Shown piece after piece: positions 16,072-24,751 of a DNA stretch of 64,000 nt (the first letter of the stretch is position 1; the number at the start of each line of letters is the position of its first letter). Source of the stretch: Xanthomonas campestris pv. phormiicola. GTDB taxonomy: Bacteria; Pseudomonadota; Gammaproteobacteria; Xanthomonadales; Xanthomonadaceae. The stretch spans positions 620,001 through 684,000 of the forward strand of contig CP102593.1 of NCBI GenBank assembly GCA_025666215.1. Reading direction: 5' to 3'. The notes under the pieces were generated by a model that was given only the letters and a program-made list of their open reading frames with translations, searched no databases and had not been told where the DNA came from. The translations under genes were made by a program, and so were the position numbers.

Positions 16072-19000
16072 ATGGACATGCCGCCAAACAACGTCATTCT
16101 TCCAAGCCATCACGTCATCGAGCAAAGTACCTTTCTGCGAGACCCTTTGCTCAAAGAGTTGGTCAAGCATGGTTTGATCCACAAGGACGCATCAAGCAAT
16201 CGCCTCTATCTCCCTTCGGACGGCGATCTGGCGGGAGAGCTTGAAGTTTCGCCGCATCGTGGCCGGACCCGTAGTTCCTATACGGAAGGGGTCTCCCGTG
16301 TACTGAAGGACATCCTTAACTCGCCCGATGGCCGCGCGGCACTGAACAAAGATGCCGCTGCCCTCAAGCGCGTCGCAGCCCAGGTCCGTGACCTGCAAGA
16401 CACGCTCAAGGTCGCGCTGGACAATGGCGACCTGTATGCAACCACACCGAACCATCTGACCGACGAGCAGGCTAACGCCCAGAACAACAAGACATTCTCC
16501 AAGTACAACCAGTACCGCGTCGAGCACGCACAGCGACTGCAAGCCCTGCGTTCCATGAACGACGTCGAGTCCGAATGGTTCGCCATCACCCGCTCCGAGC
16601 AGCGCATCGTCGCAGTGGCGGAAGCTAAGCAGGGGACGTCCGCCAATCTGGTCCGAGGGCCCAGCAGTTTGCGCGATCCACCCGCTAAAGAAGCGGCCGG
16701 ACGTGCAGAGTTCCGCATGGCCATCGCCCACGCAGAGCAATCCGGCCGCGTGCAGCTATCCGGGCACAATGCGGAGCTGATCACGCAGGTCATTGGCGAC
16801 GAACTGCCAGCGACCGGCCGCGCCGGCGGCGCACTGCCCGCGTACAAACCTCTGTCGCAACGCGGCTTCGTCACCGCCGAGCTTCTCGCCGGCGATCACT
16901 CTGCCGGCCAGCTGTTGCGCGGCGCCGGCCTGCTCGCCAGCGCCGCCGACACTGCCATTACCGCGCGACGCGCCGGAGACCTGTACAGCCAGGAGAACCC
17001 GCTCGCGGCCCAGTCGGAGCTGACCCACTTCGCCGGTCGCAATCTTGGCGGTTGGGCCGGCGGCGGTACGGCAGCCTATGCCCTGGGCACCTCCGGCGCC
17101 GGCCCCATGGTGCTGGTCGCGGCCGATGCGTACTTCATGAGCAAGGCCGGGGAGAAGCTGGCCGATCTATACGACAACCGCCAGATCTACCAGCAGACCG
17201 ACCGCGATCGCACGCAGTGGTCCTTCAACGGCTACGCCTGGTCGCGCCAGGGCATGGTCGATGGCACGAACGATGGTGCGAACAATCCTGTCCCCATGCC
17301 GGTCGTCGCCAGCTACGACAAGGCGCGCGAGCTGAACTATGCCGCCACCAACGTCGCGGCGGCACTGGCGCTGAAGGATGCGCCGAAGCCCGAGGATCCC
17401 TGCATCCTGCCGGCCAACGACAGCGACCGCCCAAGCCTGGCCCCGGCGGACTGGAAGCGCGACCCCAACGACGGCCAATGGCATCGCCTCGTCAAGACCG
17501 GTGTGTCCGGGGAAAACAATCGCGGCAGCTACGCGCAAGAGACCGCATTGCCACCCCGCGCAGCGGAACTGGAAGCGCAGGCCGCCGCGGTTGTTGCACG
17601 CAACCTCGCCAACAGCCCCGGCGCCATCGCCGCGCGCTACGAACTGGCCTACCACCGCAGCGGCTGGGCGGCAGAGGGATGGCCGATGTCGGAGGCCGTG
17701 CGAGCTGCGCTGCCCGATCCGGATACCTTGACCGCCTCCAACGGCCAACAGTACCGCCGCGACGCAGAGGGTCAGTGGACCAGTCATGGCGTCCCAGCCG
17801 ACAGCAACCGCGCACTGGAGCTGAACACCGCGCGCGCCCTGCTGCAACCGGCGCTGGCCGAGCATGCCCAGGCCATTGCCGCGATCCCGCAATCGCCGCA
17901 GGACCTGCAGCGCGAGCAGACGCTCTATCGCTACCGTATCGTCGGAACCGAGTTGAGGCCTGATTGGCGCGAGGCGATCGACCTGGCCACCCAGCGCACG
18001 CGCGAGGCGCAAGGGCTCTCCGGCGATGCCGCGCTGCAGCTGCAGCGCGGCCCCGGCGGGGTGTTCGGTGCCGACAGCCCGATCGCCCACCTCCAGCGCG
18101 GCGCCGATGGGGTGAATCGCATCGCAGCTGTCACCAGAACCGAGGACATCCGGCAGGCGCTGCAAGAGGTGCGGGCGCACCAGCAAGCCCAGCCGTCCCC
18201 CGACATGCCGACGCCGCGGCTGGCGTCGACGGCGCGCGCCTCCGACGGGTCAGCCGACTCGGACGGCGCGTCCTCCAACCCGTCTTCCAGCCCGCAGCAT
18301 GCGCTGGACATGCAGGCGCAGACCCAGGCGGCCAGCGCCGCGCAGCAACGCCAGGAGCGCGAACAGCAGGAGCGCCAGGCCCAAGAGCAGCAGGCCGGAC
18401 AGGCGCGCGAGCACGCGCTGGCGCAGGCGTCCCACGAAGAACAAGCGCATGCGGTCCAGGCGCTGGAGGCGCATGCCACGCTCGACCATCAAAGCCAGGA
18501 CCTGCAGCAGCGCGAACAGCAAGAACGCCAGACCCAAGAAATCCAGCAGCGCGAGCGGGAGCAGCGCCAGGTCCAGGACGCCCAGCAGCGCGAGCATGAG
18601 CAGCGCGCGGCCCAGGACACACAACAGCGCGAACGGGAGCAGCGCCAGGCCCAGACCGACCAACAGCGTGAGCAGGAACAGCGCCCCACCCAGGATGCGC
18701 TGGCGCGCGAGCAGGAACGACGCCAGCCCGAGGATGCCGCGCCGTCAGCGCAGGAGCAGCGACAGGCCCAGGATGCCCTTCCGCACCGGGAGGCGCCGCG
18801 CCCATCGCAGGACGCCGTGCCGTTGCCGCACGGGCCTGAGCGGCGCCAAGCCGATGACGCGCTACCGCCCGGGCAGGAACAGCGACAGGTTCAGGATGCC
18901 CAGCCGCGCACCCAGGCGCCACCTGGCGCACAGGAACGCTACGCGCGAGACACCGGCGAGCAATCGGCGCCGTCTCGGCGACCCCAGGAGGCTGAGGCAT

Positions 19001-20178
19001 TTCCGCAGGAAACACACGACCTCCAAGCCCAGGAAGGCCGCACGCAGGATGCTCAGCATTCGGCAACGCCAGCGCCGGAGATCACGCACGCATCGAACAC
19101 GGAACCCACCGATGCGCAGGCGCAGCGCGCTCAGCACTTGCCGGGTGCTCAAGCGTCGGCCATGCGCGAGGACGCACCACTGCAAAGGCGCGAAGAGCCT
19201 CTGGAAGCGCCAGTGCAGGAGCACCACGCCCAGGTGACGGAGGCAGCGTCGGATGCGTCTGTGGCCATGCCGCTCGCTGCCGAACACACCGAGGACCAGC
19301 GCACACCAAAGCCCTCGATGCCCCCATCGGACCCACCAGTAACCGATCATGGAGTCGCACACGCGTCCTCCTCGGGAACGCGTGGTACCGACCGCGCCAG
19401 CGGCGGCATCGAAGGCGACGAAACGGCCCGCGAGCAGCGCCGCGATGCGCCGGCAGATGGGCAGGAAGCCCGCGCCGCTCCTGCGCCACAGAGAGCCGAA
19501 ACCTGGGAGGAGACGCTGCAAACGATGCGTGCGCTCCGGATACAGCTCGAAAAAGATCTCCAGCAGGAAGAACGCCTGGAGCAGGAAAGGCAGCAGCGGC
19601 GAGAGCGCGGAGACGACGATCCCCTCGCAGACCTCGATGTCCGCCATCAGCAGGATGCGTACGCGCCTGTACCAACCGAGCACGCGGCGTTCGAGCCACA
19701 GCCCGCAACGGCGCGCCGCGAAGCCGCTTCTGCCACGGCGCAAAGGCCCGGCGAGCCGGACGATCCCCACTTGCCCCAGCGCAAGGAGATCACTGGCGAC
19801 CGCGACGTGGACGATCTACTGCATGCCATCGATTCCAAGAACGACGCGGCCATCGAGCAGGCTTTGAACCGGATCTCGAACGGTCCCCTCACCCATGCCC
19901 TGCTGCAACAGGGCCATGAGCACCTGGAGGCCAAGGCCATGCAGGAAGCGACGGAACAGGTCACGGCGATGCAGTCGCTGGGATTGGACACGTCGGCCGA
20001 GGTACAGACCAGCCGTGGTCCGGTGATGGTGATGACCCTACCGCAGTTCGCCAGCGGGCCAATGATGCAAGGCGGCGCACCGGGAGGGGGCGGCGATGGA
20101 GGGGGCGGCGGTGGTGGAGGCAGTGGCGGCGGCGGTGGTGGGGGAGGAGGCGGTGGCGGCGGTGGAGGCGGCGGGTGA
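16072..20178 (+). CDS. Large AHH-type toxin with 13-residue repeats
   Basis: This 1368-residue protein is a probable secreted or injected nuclease toxin. Residues 8-80 carry an AHH-type HNH nuclease motif: PSHHVIEQ (His13-His14), SNRLYLP, then SPHRGRTRSSY with His62. A Gly-rich hydrophobic segment lies around 325-356 (GGWAGGGTAAYALGTSG). Residues 812-943 are about ten copies of a 13-residue repeat near QQREREQRQAQDA, and a coiled-coil region surrounds them. The C-terminus is a folded 100 residues (VDDLLHAIDSKND) and a tail of about 30 mostly Gly. Relatives in Xanthomonadaceae include type IV secretion effectors with the toxin at the N-terminus, but I do not see a clear XVIPCD signal here. GGAG spacing suggests the ATG at 16078 is also possible. 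The next gene follows by 45 bp. Confidence 0.75.
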   Translation: MDMPPNNVILPSHHVIEQSTFLRDPLLKELVKHGLIHKDASSNRLYLPSDGDLAGELEVSPHRGRTRSSYTEGVSRVLKDILNSPDGRAALNKDAAALKRVAAQVRDLQDTLKVALDNGDLYATTPNHLTDEQANAQNNKTFSKYNQYRVEHAQRLQALRSMNDVESEWFAITRSEQRIVAVAEAKQGTSANLVRGPSSLRDPPAKEAAGRAEFRMAIAHAEQSGRVQLSGHNAELITQVIGDELPATGRAGGALPAYKPLSQRGFVTAELLAGDHSAGQLLRGAGLLASAADTAITARRAGDLYSQENPLAAQSELTHFAGRNLGGWAGGGTAAYALGTSGAGPMVLVAADAYFMSKAGEKLADLYDNRQIYQQTDRDRTQWSFNGYAWSRQGMVDGTNDGANNPVPMPVVASYDKARELNYAATNVAAALALKDAPKPEDPCILPANDSDRPSLAPADWKRDPNDGQWHRLVKTGVSGENNRGSYAQETALPPRAAELEAQAAAVVARNLANSPGAIAARYELAYHRSGWAAEGWPMSEAVRAALPDPDTLTASNGQQYRRDAEGQWTSHGVPADSNRALELNTARALLQPALAEHAQAIAAIPQSPQDLQREQTLYRYRIVGTELRPDWREAIDLATQRTREAQGLSGDAALQLQRGPGGVFGADSPIAHLQRGADGVNRIAAVTRTEDIRQALQEVRAHQQAQPSPDMPTPRLASTARASDGSADSDGASSNPSSSPQHALDMQAQTQAASAAQQRQEREQQERQAQEQQAGQAREHALAQASHEEQAHAVQALEAHATLDHQSQDLQQREQQERQTQEIQQREREQRQVQDAQQREHEQRAAQDTQQREREQRQAQTDQQREQEQRPTQDALAREQERRQPEDAAPSAQEQRQAQDALPHREAPRPSQDAVPLPHGPERRQADDALPPGQEQRQVQDAQPRTQAPPGAQERYARDTGEQSAPSRRPQEAEAFPQETHDLQAQEGRTQDAQHSATPAPEITHASNTEPTDAQAQRAQHLPGAQASAMREDAPLQRREEPLEAPVQEHHAQVTEAASDASVAMPLAAEHTEDQRTPKPSMPPSDPPVTDHGVAHASSSGTRGTDRASGGIEGDETAREQRRDAPADGQEARAAPAPQRAETWEETLQTMRALRIQLEKDLQQEERLEQERQQRRERGDDDPLADLDVRHQQDAYAPVPTEHAAFEPQPATARREAASATAQRPGEPDDPHLPQRKEITGDRDVDDLLHAIDSKNDAAIEQALNRISNGPLTHALLQQGHEHLEAKAMQEATEQVTAMQSLGLDTSAEVQTSRGPVMVMTLPQFASGPMMQGGAPGGGGDGGGGGGGGSGGGGGGGGGGGGGGGGG
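18505..18900 (+). repeat. 39-bp coding tandem repeat in the toxin gene
   Basis: Ten consecutive units of 13 codons (one has 15) encode variants of QQREREQRQAQDA. The first five are nearly alike in DNA (CAGCAGCGCGAG...CAGGAC); later ones diverge and gain Pro. The register is exact from 18505: units begin at 18544, 18583, 18622, 18661 and so on. Copy number is likely to vary between strains. Confidence 0.85.
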
Positions 20179-20223
20179 TCGCAACCCGATCCTGCAGCGA
20201 GTGGAATTCTCAAGAGGGACACG

Positions 20224-20859
20224 ATGGACACGCAAAGCATGCCCGCGCTGCCGGAGAGCGAAACCTCCAACGAGGCGCTGCAAGAAACGATCAAGGCCAT
20301 GGCGGCATTGATCGCAACGATGCAAAAGCGGGAGCAAAGCCTGCAAGACCAAATCTCCCGGCAACTGCAGGTGCTCCATGGCGCGGTCGGCAACGCCGAC
20401 CGGAGCGTCAATCGCGTGGTGGAGAACGCGCTGCCGCGGCTGACGCAATTGACGCAACAGGCGCTCTCGGTGGCACTGGATCCGGCGGCCGAGCGATTCG
20501 ATCGCACGCTGACCGCTGCGAACCAGGCGCTGCAGCAAGCCACCCAGCGCTATGCGCAAGCGCAGCAATCCCTCGAAGCCGCGGCCATGCGCCGCATGTG
20601 GATGGGGTCCATTGCCATGCTGGCGGCGGCCGTCATGGGATTGTGCGGCGTGGGGTACGTGCTCTACAGCACCAAGGCGACGCTGGCCGAGGCCGAACAG
20701 CGCCGGGCGGAAATCGCGTATCTGGATCGCGTTGCACGGGCCGACCTGGTTCCTTGCGGCGAAGACCGGCTCTGCGCCGACTTCGAGAAGAAGGGGCCGC
20801 GCTACGGCGACCACGGTCAATATCGGGTCATCACCCTGCGCCAATCCAGTTCACGCTGA
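20224..20859 (+). CDS. Coiled-coil membrane protein
   Basis: This 211-residue protein has a long Gln/Ala-rich helical N-terminal part (residues 15-115) likely to form a coiled coil. A single membrane helix follows around 122-144 (GSIAMLAAAVMGLCGVGYVLY), then a short C-terminal domain with two Cys (VPCGEDRLCADF). AGAGGG lies six bases before the ATG. It starts 45 bp after the large toxin gene and is probably in the same transcript. The layout recalls accessory proteins of relaxases or toxin-delivery proteins, but I do not recognise the family. Confidence 0.75.
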   Translation: MDTQSMPALPESETSNEALQETIKAMAALIATMQKREQSLQDQISRQLQVLHGAVGNADRSVNRVVENALPRLTQLTQQALSVALDPAAERFDRTLTAANQALQQATQRYAQAQQSLEAAAMRRMWMGSIAMLAAAVMGLCGVGYVLYSTKATLAEAEQRRAEIAYLDRVARADLVPCGEDRLCADFEKKGPRYGDHGQYRVITLRQSSSR

Positions 20860-20992
20860 CCACTGCACTGGTACTGCTGCTACACACATCGCGCGGGGAA
20901 GCTTGTCAACCGCGCCGAAGCGCGGACCACGTACCGTGGTCGTGCCTGAACTGCAGGCGGACATTCCCCAGCAGGGGAAAAGGAACAGTGTG

Positions 20993-21415
20993 ATGGAGAT
21001 GAAAGCAAAGACCCTGGCATTGGTCGTCGTCGCAGGGGTGGCCCTGTCCTTCCAGGCCCATGCGCAATCGTGCTGCCCTTCGGGCGGGCATGGCGTGCCG
21101 GCGGCCACCGGGCTGGGTGAAAGCGCCCCACGCGCAGCCAACCTCGCCACCGATTCGGCGTGGCGTATCTATGAGTTCCAACGCGACGGCGTGACCTATC
21201 TGCAGATCAACGACGCCACCGGCGTGGTCCGGGCCGCGGTCGGGCGCATCAACGAGACGTTGTGGGTGCTTCCGATGGGCAAGGACGTGGCCCGCGTGTC
21301 GCTGTCGGCCACGCCTGCCGCCCCGGGGCGCGTGGTCTACCAGACCGGGTATTTCGTGGTCTGGTTGCGGTCGGATGCGAAGGGCGATGCCTGGGTGGTC
21401 ACTTCGCGAGATTGA
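20993..21415 (+). CDS. Secreted 140-residue protein
   Basis: A Sec signal peptide is clear: MEMKAKTLALVVVAGVALSF followed by the cleavage site AHA-QS. The mature protein starts with a Cys pair (QSCCPSGGHG) and continues as a compact beta-rich domain (WRIYEFQRDGVTYLQINDATG). No lipobox is present, so it should be periplasmic or exported. ATG 20993 and an in-frame ATG at 20999 are both usable. It is 134 bp after the coiled-coil gene and its end overlaps the convergent MASE1 gene by 17 bp. Family and function are unknown; its place next to the toxin genes may mean a linked role. Confidence 0.75.
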   Translation: MEMKAKTLALVVVAGVALSFQAHAQSCCPSGGHGVPAATGLGESAPRAANLATDSAWRIYEFQRDGVTYLQINDATGVVRAAVGRINETLWVLPMGKDVARVSLSATPAAPGRVVYQTGYFVVWLRSDAKGDAWVVTSRD

Positions 21416-22976
21416 TCCCGACGCCGACGCGCTCGGAGACGAGAAAGCTCAAGGCCAACGCATGGCGGCGCCGGCAGGTGCCGCCATGCGTCTTGAGCCG
21501 GACCGACAGTTCCCGATCGGACTCGGGATGTTCGCGGCGGACGGCGTTGAGCACGGACGCATCGGCGGTGATGCGCACGACGATCCCCTGCATGCCCCGC
21601 ACCCGCCATACCCGCGCCTGGATCAGGTGGGTTCGCGCAACGGGCAACGTTTCCACGGCGTTGAGCACGCAGCGATAGGCCACCAGCTGCAGCCCCAGCG
21701 AAAGCTTGCGGGGATCGCCGCACATCCGCCAGCGGAACTCCGTGTTGCAGAGATTGGCGAAGCTGACCGAGCGCAACGTGTGGTACAGGCCATGCGTTTC
21801 GATGCCCAGCGGATAGAGCGCAGTAACGTACTCATCGAGCAGTTGCGCCTGGATCACCCCGGTGCGCGTCATCTGCATTGCCGCCGCGTGGTGCCCCTGG
21901 GAGCGCAGGTACTCCACGACATCCCTGCGCATCCGATTGATCTGCACGGTGAGATCGGTGTAGTCGACCACCCGTTTGCGTAACGTGCGCTCGGCAGACA
22001 AGTAGCCGGCCTGTGCGAATTCCAGTGCCTGCTCACGCACCCGCCCGAAATCGCGCACTTGCCGGTAGGCGGCAGAGATGCGCGAGCCGAACGCAAACAG
22101 GCCGGTGGCGGTGACCGCGAGCAGGATCTGCACCGCGAAAGCCAGTGGGTCGTGCACGCCGGCTTCGACGGTCTTGGGCAGCGACAGGGCCACCGCGACG
22201 TTCGCCAGTACCACGCCAAGTGCCGCGCCGCGCCATCCATGGCGCAGGGTGAGCGCGATGGCGGGCACAACCAGCAACACCCTCAGGAACTGCCGCAGCA
22301 CGGTGTCGCCGATGAGGGTGATAGCGACGAACAGAAGCGCAACCACCGCGACGGACGCCAGGCCTTCATGCAGCAGAGGGGACGGCCGGCGCACGGCTTC
22401 ATCACGGCGCACCCAAAGGAGCGCCGGCAGGACGAACATCAATGTGCCCAGGTAGTCGCCCAGCCAGTACCGGATCAGGGTGTCGATCGGCGCAGGCCCC
22501 GATGGGCCACCCAGCGCGGCATTGAGCGCCATGTTGCACAGCGTGCTCCACAAGGCTGTCACCAGCGCGAGCGGCAGCAGCCAGTGGTCCTTGCGCGTCA
22601 AATCGGGAATATGAAAGCGTGCCGTGACGGGAAGCAGCGAGACCGCGGGCATCAAGAGGAACGGACTCAGGTATGCCCAGGTGGTGCTGGCACCCCAGTC
22701 CTCGACCCTCGGCACGCGCAGCACCAGCAGGGCCGCTGCGTCACCCGCCAGCAACCATGGCCATCGCCGCGCAGGCAGGAACAGCAGGCTGGCAGCGCGC
22801 AATCCTGCCGGCAAGTACCACTGGTCCACCGAGCATCGCCAAGCCAGCAAGAACGCGACGCAGTAGCCAACGCTCAGCAAAGCTCCCTTGGCAATGTCTT
22901 TTCCAGCGGCCATTCGACCATCCGTGGCTCGTGTCAGAGCCACTGTACAAGTCGCGCCCGCTATAGGAGTAGACAT
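21399..22976 (-). CDS. MASE1-domain membrane sensor
   Basis: This 525-residue protein has an N-terminal MASE1 region of about eight membrane helices (residues 30-300), including WYLPAGLRAASLLFLPARRWPWL and LGDYLGTLMFVLPALLW. After it, a helical segment (RVVDYTDLTVQINRMRRDVVEYLRSQ) occupies the place of a kinase dimerisation domain, and the end may be a degenerate ATPase fold. I see no phospho-acceptor His motif, N box or G boxes, so it is probably not an active histidine kinase. Starts at 22976 or at the internal Met22 (22913) are both possible; neither has a good ribosome-binding site. Similar MASE1 proteins occur in Xanthomonas. Confidence 0.78.
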   Translation of the reverse strand: MSTPIAGATCTVALTRATDGRMAAGKDIAKGALLSVGYCVAFLLAWRCSVDQWYLPAGLRAASLLFLPARRWPWLLAGDAAALLVLRVPRVEDWGASTTWAYLSPFLLMPAVSLLPVTARFHIPDLTRKDHWLLPLALVTALWSTLCNMALNAALGGPSGPAPIDTLIRYWLGDYLGTLMFVLPALLWVRRDEAVRRPSPLLHEGLASVAVVALLFVAITLIGDTVLRQFLRVLLVVPAIALTLRHGWRGAALGVVLANVAVALSLPKTVEAGVHDPLAFAVQILLAVTATGLFAFGSRISAAYRQVRDFGRVREQALEFAQAGYLSAERTLRKRVVDYTDLTVQINRMRRDVVEYLRSQGHHAAAMQMTRTGVIQAQLLDEYVTALYPLGIETHGLYHTLRSVSFANLCNTEFRWRMCGDPRKLSLGLQLVAYRCVLNAVETLPVARTHLIQARVWRVRGMQGIVVRITADASVLNAVRREHPESDRELSVRLKTHGGTCRRRHALALSFLVSERVGVGINLAK

Positions 22977-23418
22977 TTTGCCGTTCGATCAAGGTGATGG
23001 ACTGCCGATACGTACGGCTTGGGATTGGATGGCTGGCCGCCCCGAGGCAAGCAGTCTTTGTGTCAGCGCCGCGGCGCGCCTAGCCGCGGACATCGCTTGC
23101 GCGTGTCTACACGGTCGCTGTGCTACAAGACCTAGGCTATGCCATTGTGGAGGCCACCGACGGCCTGGTAGGAACCAGCGTCCTGAAGAAGCGCAGGGTA
23201 GACTTGGTATTTACGGACGCGGCCTTCCCTGGCAGATAGATGGGAGCCTAAGCGGCGGCTCGCGCGCGCTAACTGTGGCCCGGCATCAAGGTACTCTTCA
23301 CGATCGGCTATGCACACAGTGACATCGTCGCAACAGGCGCTTGGATCGTGGTGTCTGAACCTGTCCCACTGAAACGGACGCCAGGAAGCGATACTTTCAT
23401 CGCAACCTGGAGGTTCCC

Positions 23419-23712
23419 ATGCAACGCATTACCCGTCGTCGCTACACGGACGATTTCAAGGCCCAGGCGATCGCCTTGGCAGAGTCGATTGGTCGTGCCA
23501 AGGCGGCCCGTCAGTTGGACATGTCGGTCAAGACGTTGGGCAATTGGGTAGACGCTGCGCGTGCCGGCCGGCCGTGCAGTTCTCCCAGCCGCAAGCCGGT
23601 GAGTGAGGTGGAGAGCGAACTGGCTCAGCTACGGGCCGAGAACGCCACGCTCAAAATGGAGCGCGAAATCCTAAAAAAAGCGACGGCGTTCTTTGCCAGG
23701 GAGTCCAAGTGA
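23419..23712 (+). CDS. IS3-family transposase OrfA
   Basis: This 97-residue protein provides the DNA-binding part of the transposase. A helix-turn-helix spans RRRYTDDFKAQAIALAES to MSVKTLGNWV, and a leucine-zipper-like stretch follows (ELAQLRAENATLKMEREIL). GGAGG lies just upstream of the ATG. Near its end the run of seven A residues at 23673-23679 followed by G is a classic -1 slippery site, which would give the OrfAB fusion transposase. Its stop overlaps the GTG of OrfB. Confidence 0.93.
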   Translation: MQRITRRRYTDDFKAQAIALAESIGRAKAARQLDMSVKTLGNWVDAARAGRPCSSPSRKPVSEVESELAQLRAENATLKMEREILKKATAFFARESK

Positions 23713-24569
23713 GGTACGCCTTCGTCGCGCGTGAACGGACTCACTATCCGATCCGGATGTTGTGCCGCGTGCTGGCCGTGTCGGTCTCCGGCTTCCATGG
23801 GGACCTGCACCGCCGCGATCGCCCGGACCCGGAGGCGGCCCTGCGCGCCGACCTGCGCACGCTCCACGCCGGCAGCCGTGGCACCTACGGGCGCCCGCGC
23901 ATGGTCCGTGCGCTGCGCGCATGCGCGCACGCCGTGGGCCACAAGCGCGTGGCCCGGCTGATGCGGGAGGAGGGGCTGCGTGGCAAGACCAAGGGCCGCT
24001 TCACGCCGCGCACGACGGACAGTCGGCATGGCCGGCCGGTGGCCGAGAACCGTCTGGATCGTCAGTTCGCGGTGGACAGCACGGTGCCGGCCTGGGCCGG
24101 TGACATCACCTACGTCCCGACCCGCGAGGGCTGGCTGTATCTGGCCACCGTACTCGATCTACGGACTCGGCAGGTGCTCGGCTACAGCCTGTCCGAACGG
24201 ATGCCCGACGATCTGGTACGGCAAGCGTTCCTCAATGCCTGGTCGGCCTCGCAGGTCGGTGCCGGCGTGCTGTTCCACTCCGACCGCGGCAGCCAGTACG
24301 CAAGCGGCGATTTCGGCAAGACGCTGGCCACGCACGGCTTCGTGCCGAGCATGAGCCGCAAGGGCAACTGCTGGGACAACGCCGTCGCCGAGAGCTTCTT
24401 CGCCACGCTCAAGAACGAAGAGGCCACCGGCGTCTACGAGACCCGGGCCGCTGCCCACGCTGCTATCGCCAGCTACATCCATGGCTTCTACAATCCCACG
24501 CGCTTGCACTCGGCGCTTGGATACCTGTCCCCCAACGACTATGCCAAGACACTCAAGCAAGCCACGTAA
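23709..24569 (+). CDS. IS3-family transposase OrfB
   Basis: This 286-residue frame carries the DDE integrase core. The catalytic residues are the Asp in AGDITYVPT, the Asp in FHSDRGSQYA and the Glu in DNAVAESFFATLKNE. An HTH_21-type domain precedes it (YGRPRMVRALR). The end HGFYNPTRLHSALGYLSP is the usual IS3 signature. The frame can start at GTG 23709, overlapping OrfA's stop, but the active product is probably the OrfAB fusion made by -1 frameshifting. The frame is uninterrupted. Confidence 0.93.
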   Translation: MRYAFVARERTHYPIRMLCRVLAVSVSGFHGDLHRRDRPDPEAALRADLRTLHAGSRGTYGRPRMVRALRACAHAVGHKRVARLMREEGLRGKTKGRFTPRTTDSRHGRPVAENRLDRQFAVDSTVPAWAGDITYVPTREGWLYLATVLDLRTRQVLGYSLSERMPDDLVRQAFLNAWSASQVGAGVLFHSDRGSQYASGDFGKTLATHGFVPSMSRKGNCWDNAVAESFFATLKNEEATGVYETRAAAHAAIASYIHGFYNPTRLHSALGYLSPNDYAKTLKQAT

Positions 24570-24751
24570 CCCGCTGCTTCTTGGCGTCCGTTCTTAGGGA
24601 GCAGGTTCAGTCTAACTCATTGGCAAGCCGTTTCCTTTGATGATTTGACCGCGAAGCTGAGGGGCGTACTCGAGTGCGAGGGCTAGGGGATGCTGTCAGT
24701 CCCGGTCAATCCAATCGCTTATTTGAAGCGCCGACGTGCCTCGACAATTCC

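Larger units (their letters stand above)
23356..24609 (+). mobile_element. Complete IS3-family insertion sequence
   Basis: The element is 1254 bp. Its ends are imperfect inverted repeats of about 34 bp beginning TGAACCTG. The left end reads TGAACCTGTCCCACTGAA; the right end, read inward, begins TGAACCTGCTCCCTAAG. Both then share ACGGACGCCA and GAAGC. A 3-bp direct repeat GTC flanks it (23353-23355 and 24610-24612), the usual IS3 target duplication. Two overlapping reading frames encode the transposase. Intact ends and genes mean it could still be active. Confidence 0.92.
23105..24686 (+). pseudogene. Receiver-domain remnant split by an IS
   Basis: Before the IS, the plus strand reads VAVLQDLGYAIVEATDG, then RRVDLVFTDAAFPG, stop codons, then WPGIKVLFTIGYAHSDIV. 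This is the layout of a response-regulator receiver domain, with the phospho-acceptor Asp in FTD. After the IS (from 24613) it continues as FDDLTAKLRGVLECEG and a stop. Stops and frame changes lie on both sides of the IS, so the gene was already decaying when the element landed. The original was probably the end of a hybrid kinase or a single-domain regulator. Confidence 0.78.

Noticed and set aside
16072..20178. XVIPCD secretion signal in the large AHH protein
   Set aside because: The toxin-first layout and Gln-rich stalk are suggestive, but I cannot find the conserved XVIPCD blocks, so type IV delivery is left as a possibility only.
21399..22976. Active histidine kinase
   Set aside because: The MASE1 region is clear, but no phospho-acceptor His, N box or G box is visible.
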